Assembly (NCBI GenBank): GCA_947034885.2
Contig: OX344755.2
Span: 1,862,501 to 1,926,500, forward strand
Reading direction: 5' to 3'
DNA length: 64,000 nucleotides
Origin: Thuidium tamariscinum
Taxonomy: Eukaryota > Streptophyta > Bryopsida > Hypnales > Thuidiaceae
The notes under the pieces are model-generated. The model searched no databases. It worked only from the letters and a program-made list of their open reading frames with translations, and was not told the origin of the DNA. The translations under genes were made by a program, and so were the position numbers. Shown here one piece after another: positions 1-11,314 of the stretch; within the stretch, counting starts at the first letter, position 1, and every line of letters starts with the position of its first letter.

Positions 1-590
1 TTTAAAAGGTTTCTTGAAACTCGTCGAGAGAATCGAGCACTCCGACGTAGCTAGTGAATTCACGAAGGAAACCTGATATGAACAGACTCCCTGAGAAAGT
101 GAGCAAAAGTACATGAATCCACCTGTATCTCACCAAAGAGATTTACAATGAATTAGCATCTGCATCTACTGTTATTGAGACATCCAAGGGAAAGAATCAT
201 CTGTATGAGTACTCAAAAGCACTAATTCCATCCTATTACACTTTCGCAAGAGCAATTCGGTTGAATGCGAGGTAGAAGCCCATAATAGTCAGATTACGCT
301 GCTTGAAGGGATGCTGCTTCCTGAGCAGAAAGGCTTTTTTTTCGCCCAAAATTTGGTAATTAGGTCTATCCTAATGGGCTCAAAATCCAGTTGCAAAGAC
401 AGGGCGACATCAGCTGATTTAGCCACTATTTACCACAGTCGAATGTCTAAAGAACAGGAAAGAGCTCAAACCATTCAAAAGAAGACTTTCAGATCTTACC
501 GAATTGCAGATGTTCACGGTTCTGATCAACAATGAATTCTTGGTGACCTCCACACGTAGCAATAACTGAAGACGGCGCACGTTGTGCACC
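1..590. other. Upstream region / possible leader of the F-box gene
   Basis: No convincing coding sequence is visible. The composition is less AT-rich than the distant spacers, as expected for a promoter or 5' leader. A short open frame from 311 has no recognisable content. A possible splice acceptor (ttgcag near 508) precedes the F-box start by about 80 bases, so a leader intron is possible but unproven. Confidence 0.4.
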
Positions 591-1850
591 ATGAGTTGGT
601 GTGGAAATCAGAATGGGCAAGATGCATGCATGGACACATGCTCTCCAAGGCTACTGGATCCATCTATATGGCAGGAGCTTCCTCCGCTTCTCATAGCCCT
701 AATCATTTCCAAACTTCCAATTGTGAAGCTCATCAAAGTGGTACAGCAATGTGGAAGATTCATAAAACAGCAGGTGATGGATGACCCACCTGAATTCTTG
801 CGGATACATCGGTCTGCTGAATGCTTATTTCCAATCTTCAATGTCCCTGGTATTACCTGGATGTCGACATTTGATGTGAGGTTCAAAACCTGGTCGCCAA
901 TGCCGGAGCTCAATTTCCTCCCTTGCAAAGTACAACACGTGCTCACGGGAGGAGGAGGATTGATTTGCGTTACCAGCAGTCAAAATCAGCAATATCGTCC
1001 GGAGACAATGAAAGAGGAGGACCGGATGTGCTTCCCGTCACAACCAATCATTGTCATTTGCAACCCTTTGACCAGGGAAACTCGAATCCTGCCTCCGATG
1101 CCAGGTGCTCTAAAGTTTCCCGTTGCACACATGAAGACGAGCGCATGCACCGGCAACTACGCTCTGTACCTCGCCGGTTGGAACGAACAGGCAGATGAAA
1201 TGGTGGTCACAGTCTATGCTTCCAGAGCACAAGCATGGATGGGATGGAGGTCGCTTCCCAATGGCTTGAGGCCAACCAAAACGACGTCCCCAGGGGAAGT
1301 TTCCTGCGCTGTAATTGGTAATGAGATGTGGCTTGCTGGAGAGATCCGATGGGCAGGTGTCTGGGAACCACGCATCCTCTGCTTCGATTTCTGCACTCAA
1401 AATTGGAAATCCGTTCTCCACTGGCTTCCGAACTGTGAACCACCAAGAGTGGTAGAAACAAATACCTGCTTATATGCAGTAACAAGGCTATCGGAGAAGC
1501 CCTACAGCCTCCATATCTTTGAGATCATCGGGGCTTGCGGGAAAACAAGTCCATATAGCAATTTCGCGGAAATAGCTCAGATGCCACACAATGTGTACTG
1601 CAGTTTCTTCGAACGGGACGTTAGACAGTCCCATCCCAGACTTGTCAAATGGGAGTGCCGGGCTGGCAAAGGCTTTATCTTTTTCCACAACGTCTTGTCT
1701 GGACGTATTGCCTGGTATCATGCTACGGGTGCAGCGAGGGGTAGGGAGAAGTGCTGGAGCATGACAGACGGCCGGGCACACAAATTCGAATCCAATTACA
1801 CATCGCTGGTCAACTGCATATGGCAACCTTCGTTTGCCACATCAGTTTGA
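591..1850 (+). CDS. F-box/kelch-like protein, single exon, 419 aa
   Basis: Likely substrate-recognition subunit of an SCF (SKP1-cullin-F-box) ubiquitin ligase. The start is the ATG at 591 in the context gcaccATGA; the frame is open a little upstream but has no earlier ATG. Residues about 26-66 match an F-box: W-x-E-L-P at 27-31, the hydrophobic stretch LLIALIISKLPIVKLI, then a conserved C and F at 54 and 57. The rest (about 70-419) resembles the kelch/galactose-oxidase-like half of plant F-box proteins: a strand with ICNPLTRETRILPPMP, then repeated aromatic W and glycine-rich turns. Plant F-box/kelch proteins are usually 350-450 aa and often intronless, as here. It is tail-to-tail with COM1, about 1.1 kb apart. 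The F-box is clear, the kelch assignment is weaker, and the target is unknown. Confidence 0.82.
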   Translation: MSWCGNQNGQDACMDTCSPRLLDPSIWQELPPLLIALIISKLPIVKLIKVVQQCGRFIKQQVMDDPPEFLRIHRSAECLFPIFNVPGITWMSTFDVRFKTWSPMPELNFLPCKVQHVLTGGGGLICVTSSQNQQYRPETMKEEDRMCFPSQPIIVICNPLTRETRILPPMPGALKFPVAHMKTSACTGNYALYLAGWNEQADEMVVTVYASRAQAWMGWRSLPNGLRPTKTTSPGEVSCAVIGNEMWLAGEIRWAGVWEPRILCFDFCTQNWKSVLHWLPNCEPPRVVETNTCLYAVTRLSEKPYSLHIFEIIGACGKTSPYSNFAEIAQMPHNVYCSFFERDVRQSHPRLVKWECRAGKGFIFFHNVLSGRIAWYHATGAARGREKCWSMTDGRAHKFESNYTSLVNCIWQPSFATSV

Positions 1851-2950
1851 AAATCTTGTTCCTTAGTCTATCGCGGCTAAGATTAAATGTGTCCCGGGTA
1901 GGACACTTTTAAGTCATCAAATATTTGAGTGCCATTCCTTGGTAATAGCAGCGTGTACCTCAGATCGGATTCCAATAGGAATGACAAAGACGTTAAAATA
2001 TCCACATCAAATGCAAAAAAGCTTAAAGAAATACATGTCACCAGCCCAGTGACAAAAACTAATAGAAGTGACCCGGTGCCTTCTTCTCGAGCGACTGTAT
2101 ATTTCACTCTTGTTTCCCTTCCACACTCTAAAGGAATCAGCATAGACCCACGAAATCCGTCAAGGCAGATATATTCACCTAGGATATGAGGCATAAGCAA
2201 CGACGAGTACAAGAAGGTCTAAGTTCCACGACGAGACACCAAACGCTCTTTAGACCCTGCACTCATCCATCCCCCGCCACAGACCCAACATATGCAATTT
2301 TCGCTGCAAGTGATGCTTTTATTCTTAGAGAACCAATGTCAACCTTCCATGAGACCCGCCAAGCACTCGTATAGACAGTTTGATTTCTACAATTTCTCGT
2401 AGGCACAATCAGCCTGCAAACACTTCTACACCACCGGATGTAACATAGACCTAGGGCTTGAAAGGTTGACGCACGTGAGCTCCCATAAGATACTAGGAAC
2501 GAGTGCTACTCAGCTGACACCACTCCCCCCCTAAAAATGTACATCTCTGGTACATTTTCTCCAGAAAACATACACTGGGTGTCACCTGCGCAGCAATTGA
2601 ACTAGAAGCCGTAAGTGCGTGAAAATTTGTGGTAGATGTCAAAAACCTGTTCAAACCAAGGCCGGCGTCATGGAAGACCTTGAGCTACATCGCTGTCGTT
2701 ATGATACCATCGATGCGGAACCTGCTCATTTATCCTTAGAGAAGCCCTGTGAGCATAAATCTCTTATTAGATATTGATTTTCCAACACTAAAGTATGTGA
2801 CCTGTACAGATATCGTCGACTTTGAAGCAAATAGTAGTAATGCAATGCAAAAACTTAGAGAAATGGTATTTGATCATCTGAACAATTACCTCTCAAAATT
2901 GTCTCAGACCCCGCGATTACATTAGATATTCTGAAGCAGAGGAATTGAAG
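1851..2950. other. Convergent intergenic region between F-box gene and COM1
   Basis: It holds the 3' ends of both genes. Open frames here have no recognisable protein content. At about 2536-2560 a small inverted repeat (AAAATGTAC / GTACATTTT around a 7-base loop) lies close to a run of C and could be a transcript hairpin. No other feature is supported. Confidence 0.4.
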
Positions 2951-4596
2951 TCAAAACTCCGAATCGAAGCCGATGTTCCAGAACCCTTCGGGAGTTGCAG
3001 GAGGGAGATCGCGGAACCGATGACGAGATTTTTCAAGATGACTGCACCGAGATTCCGCCATGCCTTGAGCATCGCCAGCGAGCACGGCATCATAAAATTT
3101 CTTGCACAATTTACACTCTACTCCTTGCAGGTTCTCCCTCTCAGTTTTCTTTCTAACAGGCTCCACAAATTTAAACGGAGGCTTCCCCGAAGGATCCAGC
3201 GGTCTTTTTTTATTTCCCGCCATCGCTGTAGGGGTTCCTGTACAAATTCACCCCGTTATCGAGTTACTTCACAAACGTGAAACCGGCAACAATCTAGCCA
3301 GACCTAAATAACACTGAAGATAAGTGATTCCATTTTCGAAGGCAGTCGTTCGACTACATAGACTGCTCCAAGAAGGAAACAGAAATGTTGCATACCAGAG
3401 TTGTCAACAGACTGATGTGCTTTACCCTCGAGCCCAGCATCCAGGCCACCAGCTGATTTGTTCTTTGCTGTAGGAATTTCTGCAATTTTATATAGAGTCA
3501 GCCCTCAGCACTTAATCACAGAATTGCCGGGTAATAATCTAACCAGGCCGATAACACGATCGAGAAGCGACTCTATTTTCGATGCCAGAAATTGGACTAA
3601 AAGAACTGCTCCAAAAACGAAAGATCAATGTTGCGTATCAAAGAAATCAACAGCCTGATCTGATTTACCCTCGAATAGTGCATCCAGACCTCCAGCTGTT
3701 TTGTTCTTCGATAAAGGGACATGAGTTATCGCTTTGAAAGATTCCGGTTCAGCCTTAACTTTCGCTGGAGGATCACGAGAGCCAGGCGTCGAAGTATTAG
3801 ATCCAGTAACAACCTCAGCCACAGCTCGAGGCAAAATTCCAGGAGTGCTCGGGCCATTCAAGTCAGAAGAAATGGGATTAGGTGAGCTAGCATCTCCCCC
3901 TTGTGTCGGTGACTCCCCAGGACTGCATCTACGAATTTTCGAAGACTTTTCCGAGCTGGCTTCCAAAGCAGACTGAACGTGACCCGGATTGAGAATCAGA
4001 TGTCCAGCATCCCCTCTCGACCCTAGCAAATAGTTATACTGACTCTTCAAACCTTTGTACTCCTTCGACAGACGGTTCGTTTTCTGCTTCCAGTTCTCGA
4101 CCTCCAGGCGCAAACGTTGAATTTCTTCAGCACTTCTCTGATCACTGTAGATATTCTCCTTCCCGATTCCCAGCTTCACAGACGGCGTCCGAGCCCTAAC
4201 AGCTTCCGGCGTAATCGGCGCCAGAGCTTTCCTACTCGCGCTAATACACTCGTGCCCAGTCAACGCTTTTAAGTCAATCTCTTCAGAACCAGGATCATTG
4301 TCACAAACCATAGGAGAAGTAGACACTGCTCGTAATCGGTCCACCTCCGACCTCAACTTACTCACCTCACTCTTCAAACGCTCACGCTCAAGCGCCCAAG
4401 CCACCTGCTGCTCCTCCATCCATTTGACCAACTCCAACTGGCTCTGGAAGTCCCTCTGGTTCCTAGTGAAATCTCCCATGGACTTGAATTGCATCCGCTC
4501 CAGGCGCTCCCGCCCTTCAGCAAGGCAAGGAGAGATCAGTGCTGCTCTGCTTTCACGAAAATCCTCGCCACCAGGCGGAGCTAGGTCCTCCTCCAT
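2951..4596 (-). CDS. COM1: COM1/GR1 (CtIP/Sae2 family) DNA-end resection factor, 3 exons
   Basis: Plant orthologue of CtIP/Sae2/Ctp1, which activates the MRE11-RAD50-NBS1 nuclease to start resection of double-strand breaks in meiosis and repair. Inferred exons (minus strand): 4596-3669, 3479-3396 and 3237-2951, all joined in phase 1, giving 432 aa. The start lies in a strong context (gccgccATGG). The N-terminal half has two coiled coils (about 47-92 and 158-195), as expected for a self-associating family. The C-terminus carries the family signature: VEPVRKK at 362-368, C-x2-C at 379-382, C402 and H404, RHR at 409-411 and TPEGFWNIGF at 419-428. Exon 2 is a duplicate of the end of exon 1 (residues around KNKxAGGLDA), and the start of exon 3 (PTA..GNKKRPLD) resembles it too. 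An alternative donor at 3426 would shorten exon 2 in the same phase. Family assignment is firm; exact exon ends are inferred. Confidence 0.9.
3238..3720 (-). repeat. Tandem intragenic duplication in COM1 (exon plus intron, about 245 bp unit)
   Basis: Two adjacent blocks match each other along exon and intron. Copy 1 encodes VPLSKNKTAGGLDALFEGK and copy 2 IPTAKNKSAGGLDAGLEGK. Downstream intron sequence also matches (plus-strand ccgg.aa.aatcta.ccag at about 3281 and 3522, and attttcga.gcca at about 3332 and 3576). A donor used in copy 2 (TCTG^GTATGC) has lost its GT in copy 1 (TTTG ATACGC), so copy 1 probably uses the upstream donor GAGG^GTAAAT. Both choices keep phase 1. Confidence 0.8.
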
Positions 4597-7062
4597 GGCG
4601 GCACTGAGAAAAATGAAACAAGGCTAAGACCTCGTGTAAAACAGATGCGAGCAAGGAGATGATGACATGGTGAAACAATAATGCACAGAAAGATGGAAAC
4701 GAGTTTCACTGTCAGAATGACGGAATGGCGATGGTGGAGAAAGCACATTCCGCCTGCGGGGGAAACTGTGACGAAAATTCAATTTTCAAAAGCTTCATAG
4801 TGAAGGGACAACGTTAGGCTTGGGGATGCTGTGCACGCCGGGTGTCCGCCTCCGTGTAACGTGGGCCGGATGTCGCCGGGTGTCAGCCTCTGGAAATCCT
4901 AAACGTCTCAATCCTTTTTTGAATTTTTGCACATTTTTGCTTATATCTTTTTACAGATATATCATTTACCAGAATTTAATGAATTTGGTCATTAATGAAG
5001 GTTGTCTTTTCTAGATTCAAGTGTTAAATTTAATAAATGAGAAGTTAGATGGATGAAATAGTGCCTTGAAGCCCTCTGTTCATCATTTAAAATATGGACG
5101 TCGAAACGTTGTAAGGTTAAGGTAGAGGATAACTCCTAAGCATCTAGGCTCATCTCAAGAATTGATGATTTCAAAAAAATCATCATAAAAAACTATTTGG
5201 AAGAATACTTTGGAATTGAGATTCGAATTAAAGTTGTAGGGTTTGAATTCAAGATTCTATCCAAATTTTTAGGTTCATCAATGCCATCACCAATATTTTT
5301 TTATAAATTGTAATAGGAATTATTCAAAATTCATTCAAAATTCAATTGCAAGCAAAATTTTGTCATTTTTTAAGTAAATTTTGTTGGAATGGATTTAAAA
5401 TGAGGTTCTCTTGGCATGATGATTTTTTGGAATTTTTGTATTCTTTGATGCTATGACCTCATTTTTGCAATTCTAGGTTTGAATTAGAGTCAATGCAATT
5501 TTGGCTAGGTCATCTACTTGCCATACTTCCACATTTGTAATTTTTGAAAGATATGTACTCTAATAGCACCAAATCCAATACTTTGATAAGACAACTTCAT
5601 AAAGTATCTCTAAAATTAGGATGACTTTCATCCAAGCTATAATGAAAAAGAAATTTAATTTCCAATTTGCACATCATCCAAAAATTGAACATCAAAGTGC
5701 TTCAAGGCTAACCTATATTAGTAAATATTGAAGTAGACATTGATGAATGACAAGAAATTCTCTTATATAGGACTAAAGTGCAACTCAGGTAGATAACCTA
5801 TTAGGGGATGTCACAGCACTTCCGAAGTCCTCATAATTATGTGAGAAAGAGTACGTGGTGCAGTGGGAGCGAAAGGCGGACGCGAAATTCTCAAAGAAAA
5901 CAGAGTGCCGTTTCTTCTCCTTCGTGGGTGAAGAAACGGCATTTTTCAAAAATTTCTTCAAGAATTTCTTGAAGCCCTTGACTTGGTGCAAGTATCGGAG
6001 CTCCCAACCCAGTTGTGCGAGTCAGAAATTCTTGGGGAATCGTTGTTAAAAGCAGAAAGGGGTGTCACAGCTCCTCCATTCTACGGCAGTTTTCATTGGC
6101 TCCCGAAAAATCTCACCAACTTGGGTTTCACTGAGAAATTGAGTTTCTCTGAGGAGCCGTGCCCCCCCCCCTATTGTAGTCAAATGACCCATAGTCACAC
6201 CTAGTGACCTCATGAGTCATGATGGTTTTTCAAGCCACAATCAATGCCTAATCTAACACCAATGGAGTGATTAGTGATCTCATTAGGAACACCTTAGGCT
6301 TTTTCAATGTAAATTATTGTGGGAAGTGACTTTTCATCCCCTTCTACATGAGAAATTATAGTGACTACTTTAGATGATTAAGATGAGTATATTGAATATG
6401 ATTTTTGTTGGTTATAGGGTAGTCTACTAATTCATTTGGAAAAATTGCTTCAAAAATTCATAACAAATTCATATTTTGTCTAAAAAATATAAAATAAAAT
6501 TTTCTCACTATTTCTCATATTTGTCTTTATGTAGAAATTTTTTTGAAAAATTTCAACAATGGCACAAGGATAGACTCCAAATTTTGATCACAATGGACTG
6601 TTTTATCTTGTTCAACCCTTGAATTAGGGATGGAAAGGGGGGATCTTTTACACTACTTTGACTTCTAATGAGTGATTTGGAATTTTTTTAATATCAATGA
6701 TTCCTATAGTATCAATAGTCTCTTCTTGCCCTCAAATTTCATCTAATGCAAGGTTACAAGTCTATTCTTAAGGGTTGAGGTAGACTATCCATATTTTACC
6801 CATGTTTATGGATTATACTATGAAATCTTACTATTATGTGGAAATGAAATACTATCTAGTGATGAATAGGTATTGATTTTGGATTATGTTGTATAATTTT
6901 ATAAGTAGGAAAGGGTTGTTTAGAAGTAAACAAAATTCAATGTAAATAACAAGAAGTTATGAGTACGAAGACACTTGTGTGTCAATTGCAATTACATGCA
7001 CTATATTGTTCTAATTTAAGATTTGCATACATTTGCACCATTGATGAACAATTATTTGACAT
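4597..7062. other. AT-rich spacer upstream of COM1
   Basis: The first 250 bases would hold the COM1 promoter. The rest is AT-rich sequence with no supported gene. One islet at 5802-6175 differs in composition and is listed separately. Confidence 0.4.
5802..6175. repeat. GC-richer islet with nested inverted repeats, class unknown
   Basis: It stands out from the surrounding AT-rich spacer. It holds a near-direct repeat, GGGATGTCACAGC at about 5806 and GGGGTGTCACAGC at about 6059. Inside are a 12-bp perfect inverted repeat (TGCCGTTTCTTC / GAAGAAACGGCA, about 5907-5942) and a 9-1-9 palindrome (CTTCAAGAA t TTCTTGAAG, about 5957-5975). CACAGCTCCTC near 6066 is nearly inverted as GAGGAGCCGTG near 6151. 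It is probably a small transposon-derived sequence; no family was recognised. Confidence 0.4.
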
Positions 7063-7066
7063 TTAA

Positions 7067-7611
7067 CCCCTAAGTGCTGAAGCGGACAATTTTTGGCCAT
7101 TGCTCAACTTTGGGCAGAATTTTCAAATAGGAAAAAAACTTTTTAAAATTTTTTTTTTAAATTTTTGAAAAAATTGGGTTGTCTTTCAATGTTTTTATTC
7201 AAAACTAAGATCAGTATGTGGATCAGTAGAATCAAACAAAAATCATAAGAGAACTAGCACAAAGTATTTAGAAGTGTCTAGAATTTCCCAAATTACTATT
7301 TGGGAAAAGTGATGATGCTCTCATTACTAGATCTTTTGCATTTTTCCACAATTCAATAGAAACCACAATTTTGACCAATAAAAAGATTCATATAATAAAT
7401 ATAAAAATTGTGCTTCTTGTTAATTTCTTAAATTATGTCTTTGAAATTCATTTGAAGTGAATTTTAAAATAATTTTATAATTTTGACCATATGGATACTT
7501 TCTACATTTTGTGCTTCACATTATCTTCTTTGATGCTAACTTCAAAAAATTATAGAACTAATCCTTTATAACACATTTGTATTTTGTCTTAACCCCTTGG
7601 GCTTTAAGGGA
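7067..7611. mobile_element. TTAA-flanked non-autonomous DNA transposon, copy 1 (piggyBac-like)
   Basis: The 545-bp element is bounded by TTAA on both sides (7063-7066 and 7612-7615). Ends are CCCCTAAGTGC at the left and, reversed, TCCCTTAAAGC at the right. Its interior matches the reverse complement of the 27364-28203 element along most of its length, including the TTTGGGCAGAATT block near the left end. It has no coding capacity. piggyBac transposons are known for TTAA target duplication and ends starting CCY; the assignment is inferred from this and not from a transposase. Confidence 0.6.
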
Positions 7612-7615
7612 TTAA

Positions 7616-9881
7616 AGGTTGGACTTATAGCATTGAATAGCACACTATTACTATGAGCTTTATCCAATTCAATTTAAGTCTAAAAATAATTAATCAATTT
7701 GTGATGGATGTGCTTCCTTCTCATCTTTCCTTGTAAATTTGTTACAAAATGCATTGATCCACATTATTTGAAGAGATCCTAAGCTAATATGCTCTTAAAT
7801 GGTCACCTTTTGCACCTCTTATCTTAAGTCTTTTCACACTTAGTACAAATCAAAATTCACATGTTTTAAAATGTTGTATACTATTGCCACAATTATTCAA
7901 ATATCACTTGTAATGGCTAAAAGAGTAAAAGCTAAACCCTCCTTAATCTCCTTTTATACCTACTAGTGTGTCCTATGCCATTGCTACAATATAAAAATTA
8001 AAGTAATTTTCTAATTTTTAGTTTATAAATTTTTTTAAATTCTATTTTTTTTTCTTGAGAGCTCAAGCAAAGTCAATATCCCCCTCTTTCAAGATAGCTT
8101 TTTAATGGTATCAAAAATATGACTAAGGGACGTATGGATTTGGAGATTTTACCATAGTAAAAAACTAAAACTAAAACTTTTAAACACCAAATATAAGGTA
8201 TGGATGTTTCAAAAATAAGAGTAATTTTTTAATTTTCAATTTATAAAAACTTCAGAATTTCATAATTTACAATGTGAATTTGAATGCTAAGTGGAAAATA
8301 CTAAAAATGTAATTAGACAATGCAAAACTTCAAAGATCTCACTATGACAAACAAACAAAACAAATAGCCTAATTTAAATGTATGGGTAGTCAATATAACC
8401 TCCATACCATAGCTTCCTAGTAGCTAGGGCAAATTTTTGTGTAATAATTAATTAAAGTGCAAAAAATACTTTAACAATTCAAAAAATTATATATGAAAAT
8501 TGAACGATTTTAAAATTTGTGTATAAAATTAGGCTTTTTTTTGTTTGATTGTTGTTGTGAGATCTCTAAAATCATGCATTTCCAGATCATGTACATGGTA
8601 CTTTAGAAAGTTTTCAAGAAGGAAGTATGTACAATCTTTGATTTATAGTATTTGGACCCACAATGTAGAAGTCATGAATTTTGAAGGTTCTATGAATTTA
8701 AAAAATTTGAGAAATTGCTTTACCTCTACTCTAGCTTTGGCAATGGTACAAAACACACTAGTAGTATAACTAAAATAAATTAGGCATTCATCTACATTAT
8801 TCTTACAATTTTTGAAAAATTGTTGCCACTTTCATCTAAGGGGACTACATTTACCCAGCCTAAACCTTTGCCGTGACCTCTAGATCCTAAACTCTCTACC
8901 TTGTATGCCAAAGTTTGTTGCATGTGAGAGAGATATTTTGTGTGTACTAAGAGATTGTGCATTAAAATGGTTAGATCAACAAGGCAAAAAACTTAGCAAT
9001 GTATGTTTTTAGTGAATTGACCAAGAAGAGATGCAAGATTGTGTGGAGCAAGTTGAATTTGTATCAAAATTAAACAATATTTTATGTATCTATGCCATTA
9101 AATGAGGTTGTTTATTTGCTTTGTTTATTTGTTTTTCTTATTTTGTTTTGCTTGTTTGTTACTATGAGACTCCATAACCATTTTTGGTGCTTTTAAAACA
9201 CTCTCCAAAACAAAGGATGCATGAGCTTTGTTTTTGTGGTGTTTGGATTTATAGAATTAATGTGAAAGAAATTGAGTTTTAAAATTTTGATAAATTTATT
9301 TATTTATTTTCATTATGGCTCTAAAAAATAGCATATAGTACATTAGTATGTGTATATATAAATGTATATGTATATCTATATATTTTGAACAACTAATTAG
9401 GTTGTTTTTCCAAAAATCTAACTACAATTTTATTTATTTATTGATGAAGGTGCTAGGAGGTTAAGGTATACTTGTATTGTATATTCTAATAAAGATTATT
9501 CTATATAGGATAAATACATATAATAATCATTTAACTCCTAAAGGATAATTAGTCTTAATATAAGAAACTACACTTTGAAGCAAGTTCCTATATTAGTAGT
9601 GTTTTTGAGTTATATGATTAAGAATCTTTTCACTCTTAGTTTTTTATATAGATGAGATAAAGTATAAGCACTTATAACTGTCATTAGTGAACATTGAGCG
9701 ACATTCCTATTATCAAATATAAATTAATTTTATTGGATCTTCTTGACAAATAAAAGAAGATTCAAATGTAATTTAATATGAAATATTTGAATACAATATA
9801 AAAAATCCTATATTTTTAAACCATTGACTTTAGCTATATCCAAAACCAATATTAGGCTCCTATTTTTTTATCATGTACATC
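7616..9881. other. AT-rich spacer with decayed dispersed repeats
   Basis: No gene is supported. Two stretches, about 8535-8770 and 9110-9360, resemble each other and a third at about 23755-24010 (TTTGTTTG..., ...GAGA.TC, then ...CACACTAGTA or a similar end). This suggests an old dispersed family whose class could not be named. Confidence 0.35.
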
Positions 9882-10109
9882 CACTAGAAGAAAACCCTGT
9901 TAGAATCCTTGAAAACACGTCATGTAATTTATGTTGAGTTCATGGTTCAAAACGTAGTCAAAATGTAATGAAAGCACAAAAAAATGCAAAAAAATGTTTT
10001 TTTTGCGTTTTTTGCGTTTTCACTGCATTTTGACTGCGTTTTGCAATATGAACTCAACATGAACTACATGGCGTGTTTTCAGGGATTCTAACAAGGTTTT
10101 CTTCTAGTG
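9882..10109. mobile_element. CACTA-type MITE, full-length foldback, 228 bp
   Basis: The ends are CACTAGAAGAAAACC and its inverse, close to the CACTACAAGAAA ends known from plant CACTA (EnSpm/CMC) transposons. The two halves pair over about 110 bases each, differing mostly by C/T and A/G changes, so the whole element is one long hairpin. The flanking triplets ATC and ACC match at two of three positions, compatible with the 3-bp target duplication of CACTA elements. It has no coding capacity. Confidence 0.78.
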
Positions 10110-10776
10110 ACCTTATATCTTCAATATCAAAGTTTTCATGTTCATTTGGGAGCCAAATGTACTTGTCAAATGTGTGTTTTATTAATAATGGGTCATCAAA
10201 TCTTAGATGAACTTTTGAGAATGGCTTTGATATTTTTTTAACCCTAGTTCTTCAAACCTCTTTTAAATAATTGTAAAGACTTCTAAGGCCATCTTCAATG
10301 AAACTAAAAAGATAAACAATATTTATAATTAAAATAGGTTGACCCATACTAATTATTTGACATTTGAGACCATGTAAATACTTAATGTTCTTGTATAAGA
10401 ATGCTTTACTTTTGGATCAAGCATTGTTGTAATTGGAACTCATAAACCTCCATATGTACAAATGAAAATATTTGTAGAAGTATTTGTTGACTTTCATCGC
10501 TTATAAAGAATTCTTTTTAGAGTAAGATAACCTACTTCTTTAAAGCAACCTAATTTCACTACTTTCAAGGTGTGGAATTAAATGACGATCTTAGTGGATC
10601 TAGTATACAACTATCTACAATTTTTGAGGGACCAGTTCTTCTCCATCTGTTGACATATTAACAAGATGTAGAAAGTGTGCAATATTGATCTCTAAGTACA
10701 AGAATTTTTTATGATGTCATTGCCACCCTTCTAAAGTATTTTAGAAAAACAATGATTTGTTTTATGTATGACGTTA
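10110..10776. other. AT-rich spacer
   Basis: Nothing is supported here beyond its AT-rich, repeat-like composition. Confidence 0.3.
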
Positions 10777-11017
10777 AATCCTACCATTGAAGGTGGGCCC
10801 AACACATGGATTTACCTCGAGAAAAAAAACACAAATTTTTTATTTTTTACAATTTTATTTTTTGCAAATTCTAAATTTTTAATTGCAATCAAAGACCCCA
10901 AATTAGCTAGGAGAAATCTAGAACATACCCTAGACATGGCACAAAATAGGGGGCTTTTTCACTTTAATCCAAGTACCCAAAATTTACCTTGCTGGGCTCA
11001 CCTTCAATGGTAGGATT
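10777..11017. mobile_element. TA-flanked MITE, 241 bp, with about 28-bp terminal inverted repeats
   Basis: Ends AATCCTACCATTGAAGGTG and its inverse match almost perfectly over about 28 bases, and the element is flanked by TA on each side (10775-10776, 11018-11019). TA duplication and small size fit a Tc1/mariner-derived MITE, although the ends are not the classic Stowaway CTCCCTCC. It sits just upstream of the TFIIE alpha promoter region. Confidence 0.7.
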
Positions 11018-11287
11018 TATTGTAATGTCCTGCCTGTTTTACAAAGCATGAAGGCAATGACCTTAATTAACATTACCATTTTATTATAATCATTTTAGTA
11101 TTATCATTTAAATATAGCTTGAAACATCATGGGGAATAGCGATGCAGGGGCTTTCCCAAGCATGGATGAAGATGCCGTAACCCCGACGCTAAGTAACTGT
11201 ACTTCTACCCACAACCCCGCGGTACCCACTTGTCCGATGCACTTCTGAAAGGACCGAAGGTGGCTTATTTTCCATTCTCACTTGGGC

Positions 11288-11294
11288 TATATAA
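11288..11294 (+). promoter_or_regulatory. Candidate TATA box of the TFIIE alpha gene
   Basis: TATATAA stands in a sharply GC-richer stretch (from about 11130) that marks the shift from spacer to gene. It lies about 270 bases before the first good donor (GTAAGAG at 11566). AAACCCTAA-type telo-box motifs, common near plant housekeeping promoters, occur as partial or full copies at about 11543, 11949 and, reversed, 12131. The start of transcription was not determined. Confidence 0.45.
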
Positions 11295-11314
11295 TATATA
11301 GCAGCCGTGGTTCT

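Noticed and set aside
582-590. Earlier start of the F-box protein at a TTG
   Set aside because: Non-ATG starts are not expected for a plant nuclear gene; the ATG at 591 has a good context and precedes the F-box.
1883-2212. Minus-strand 109-codon frame between F-box gene and COM1
   Set aside because: Its translation shows no recognisable domain and it overlaps the probable 3' ends of two convergent genes.
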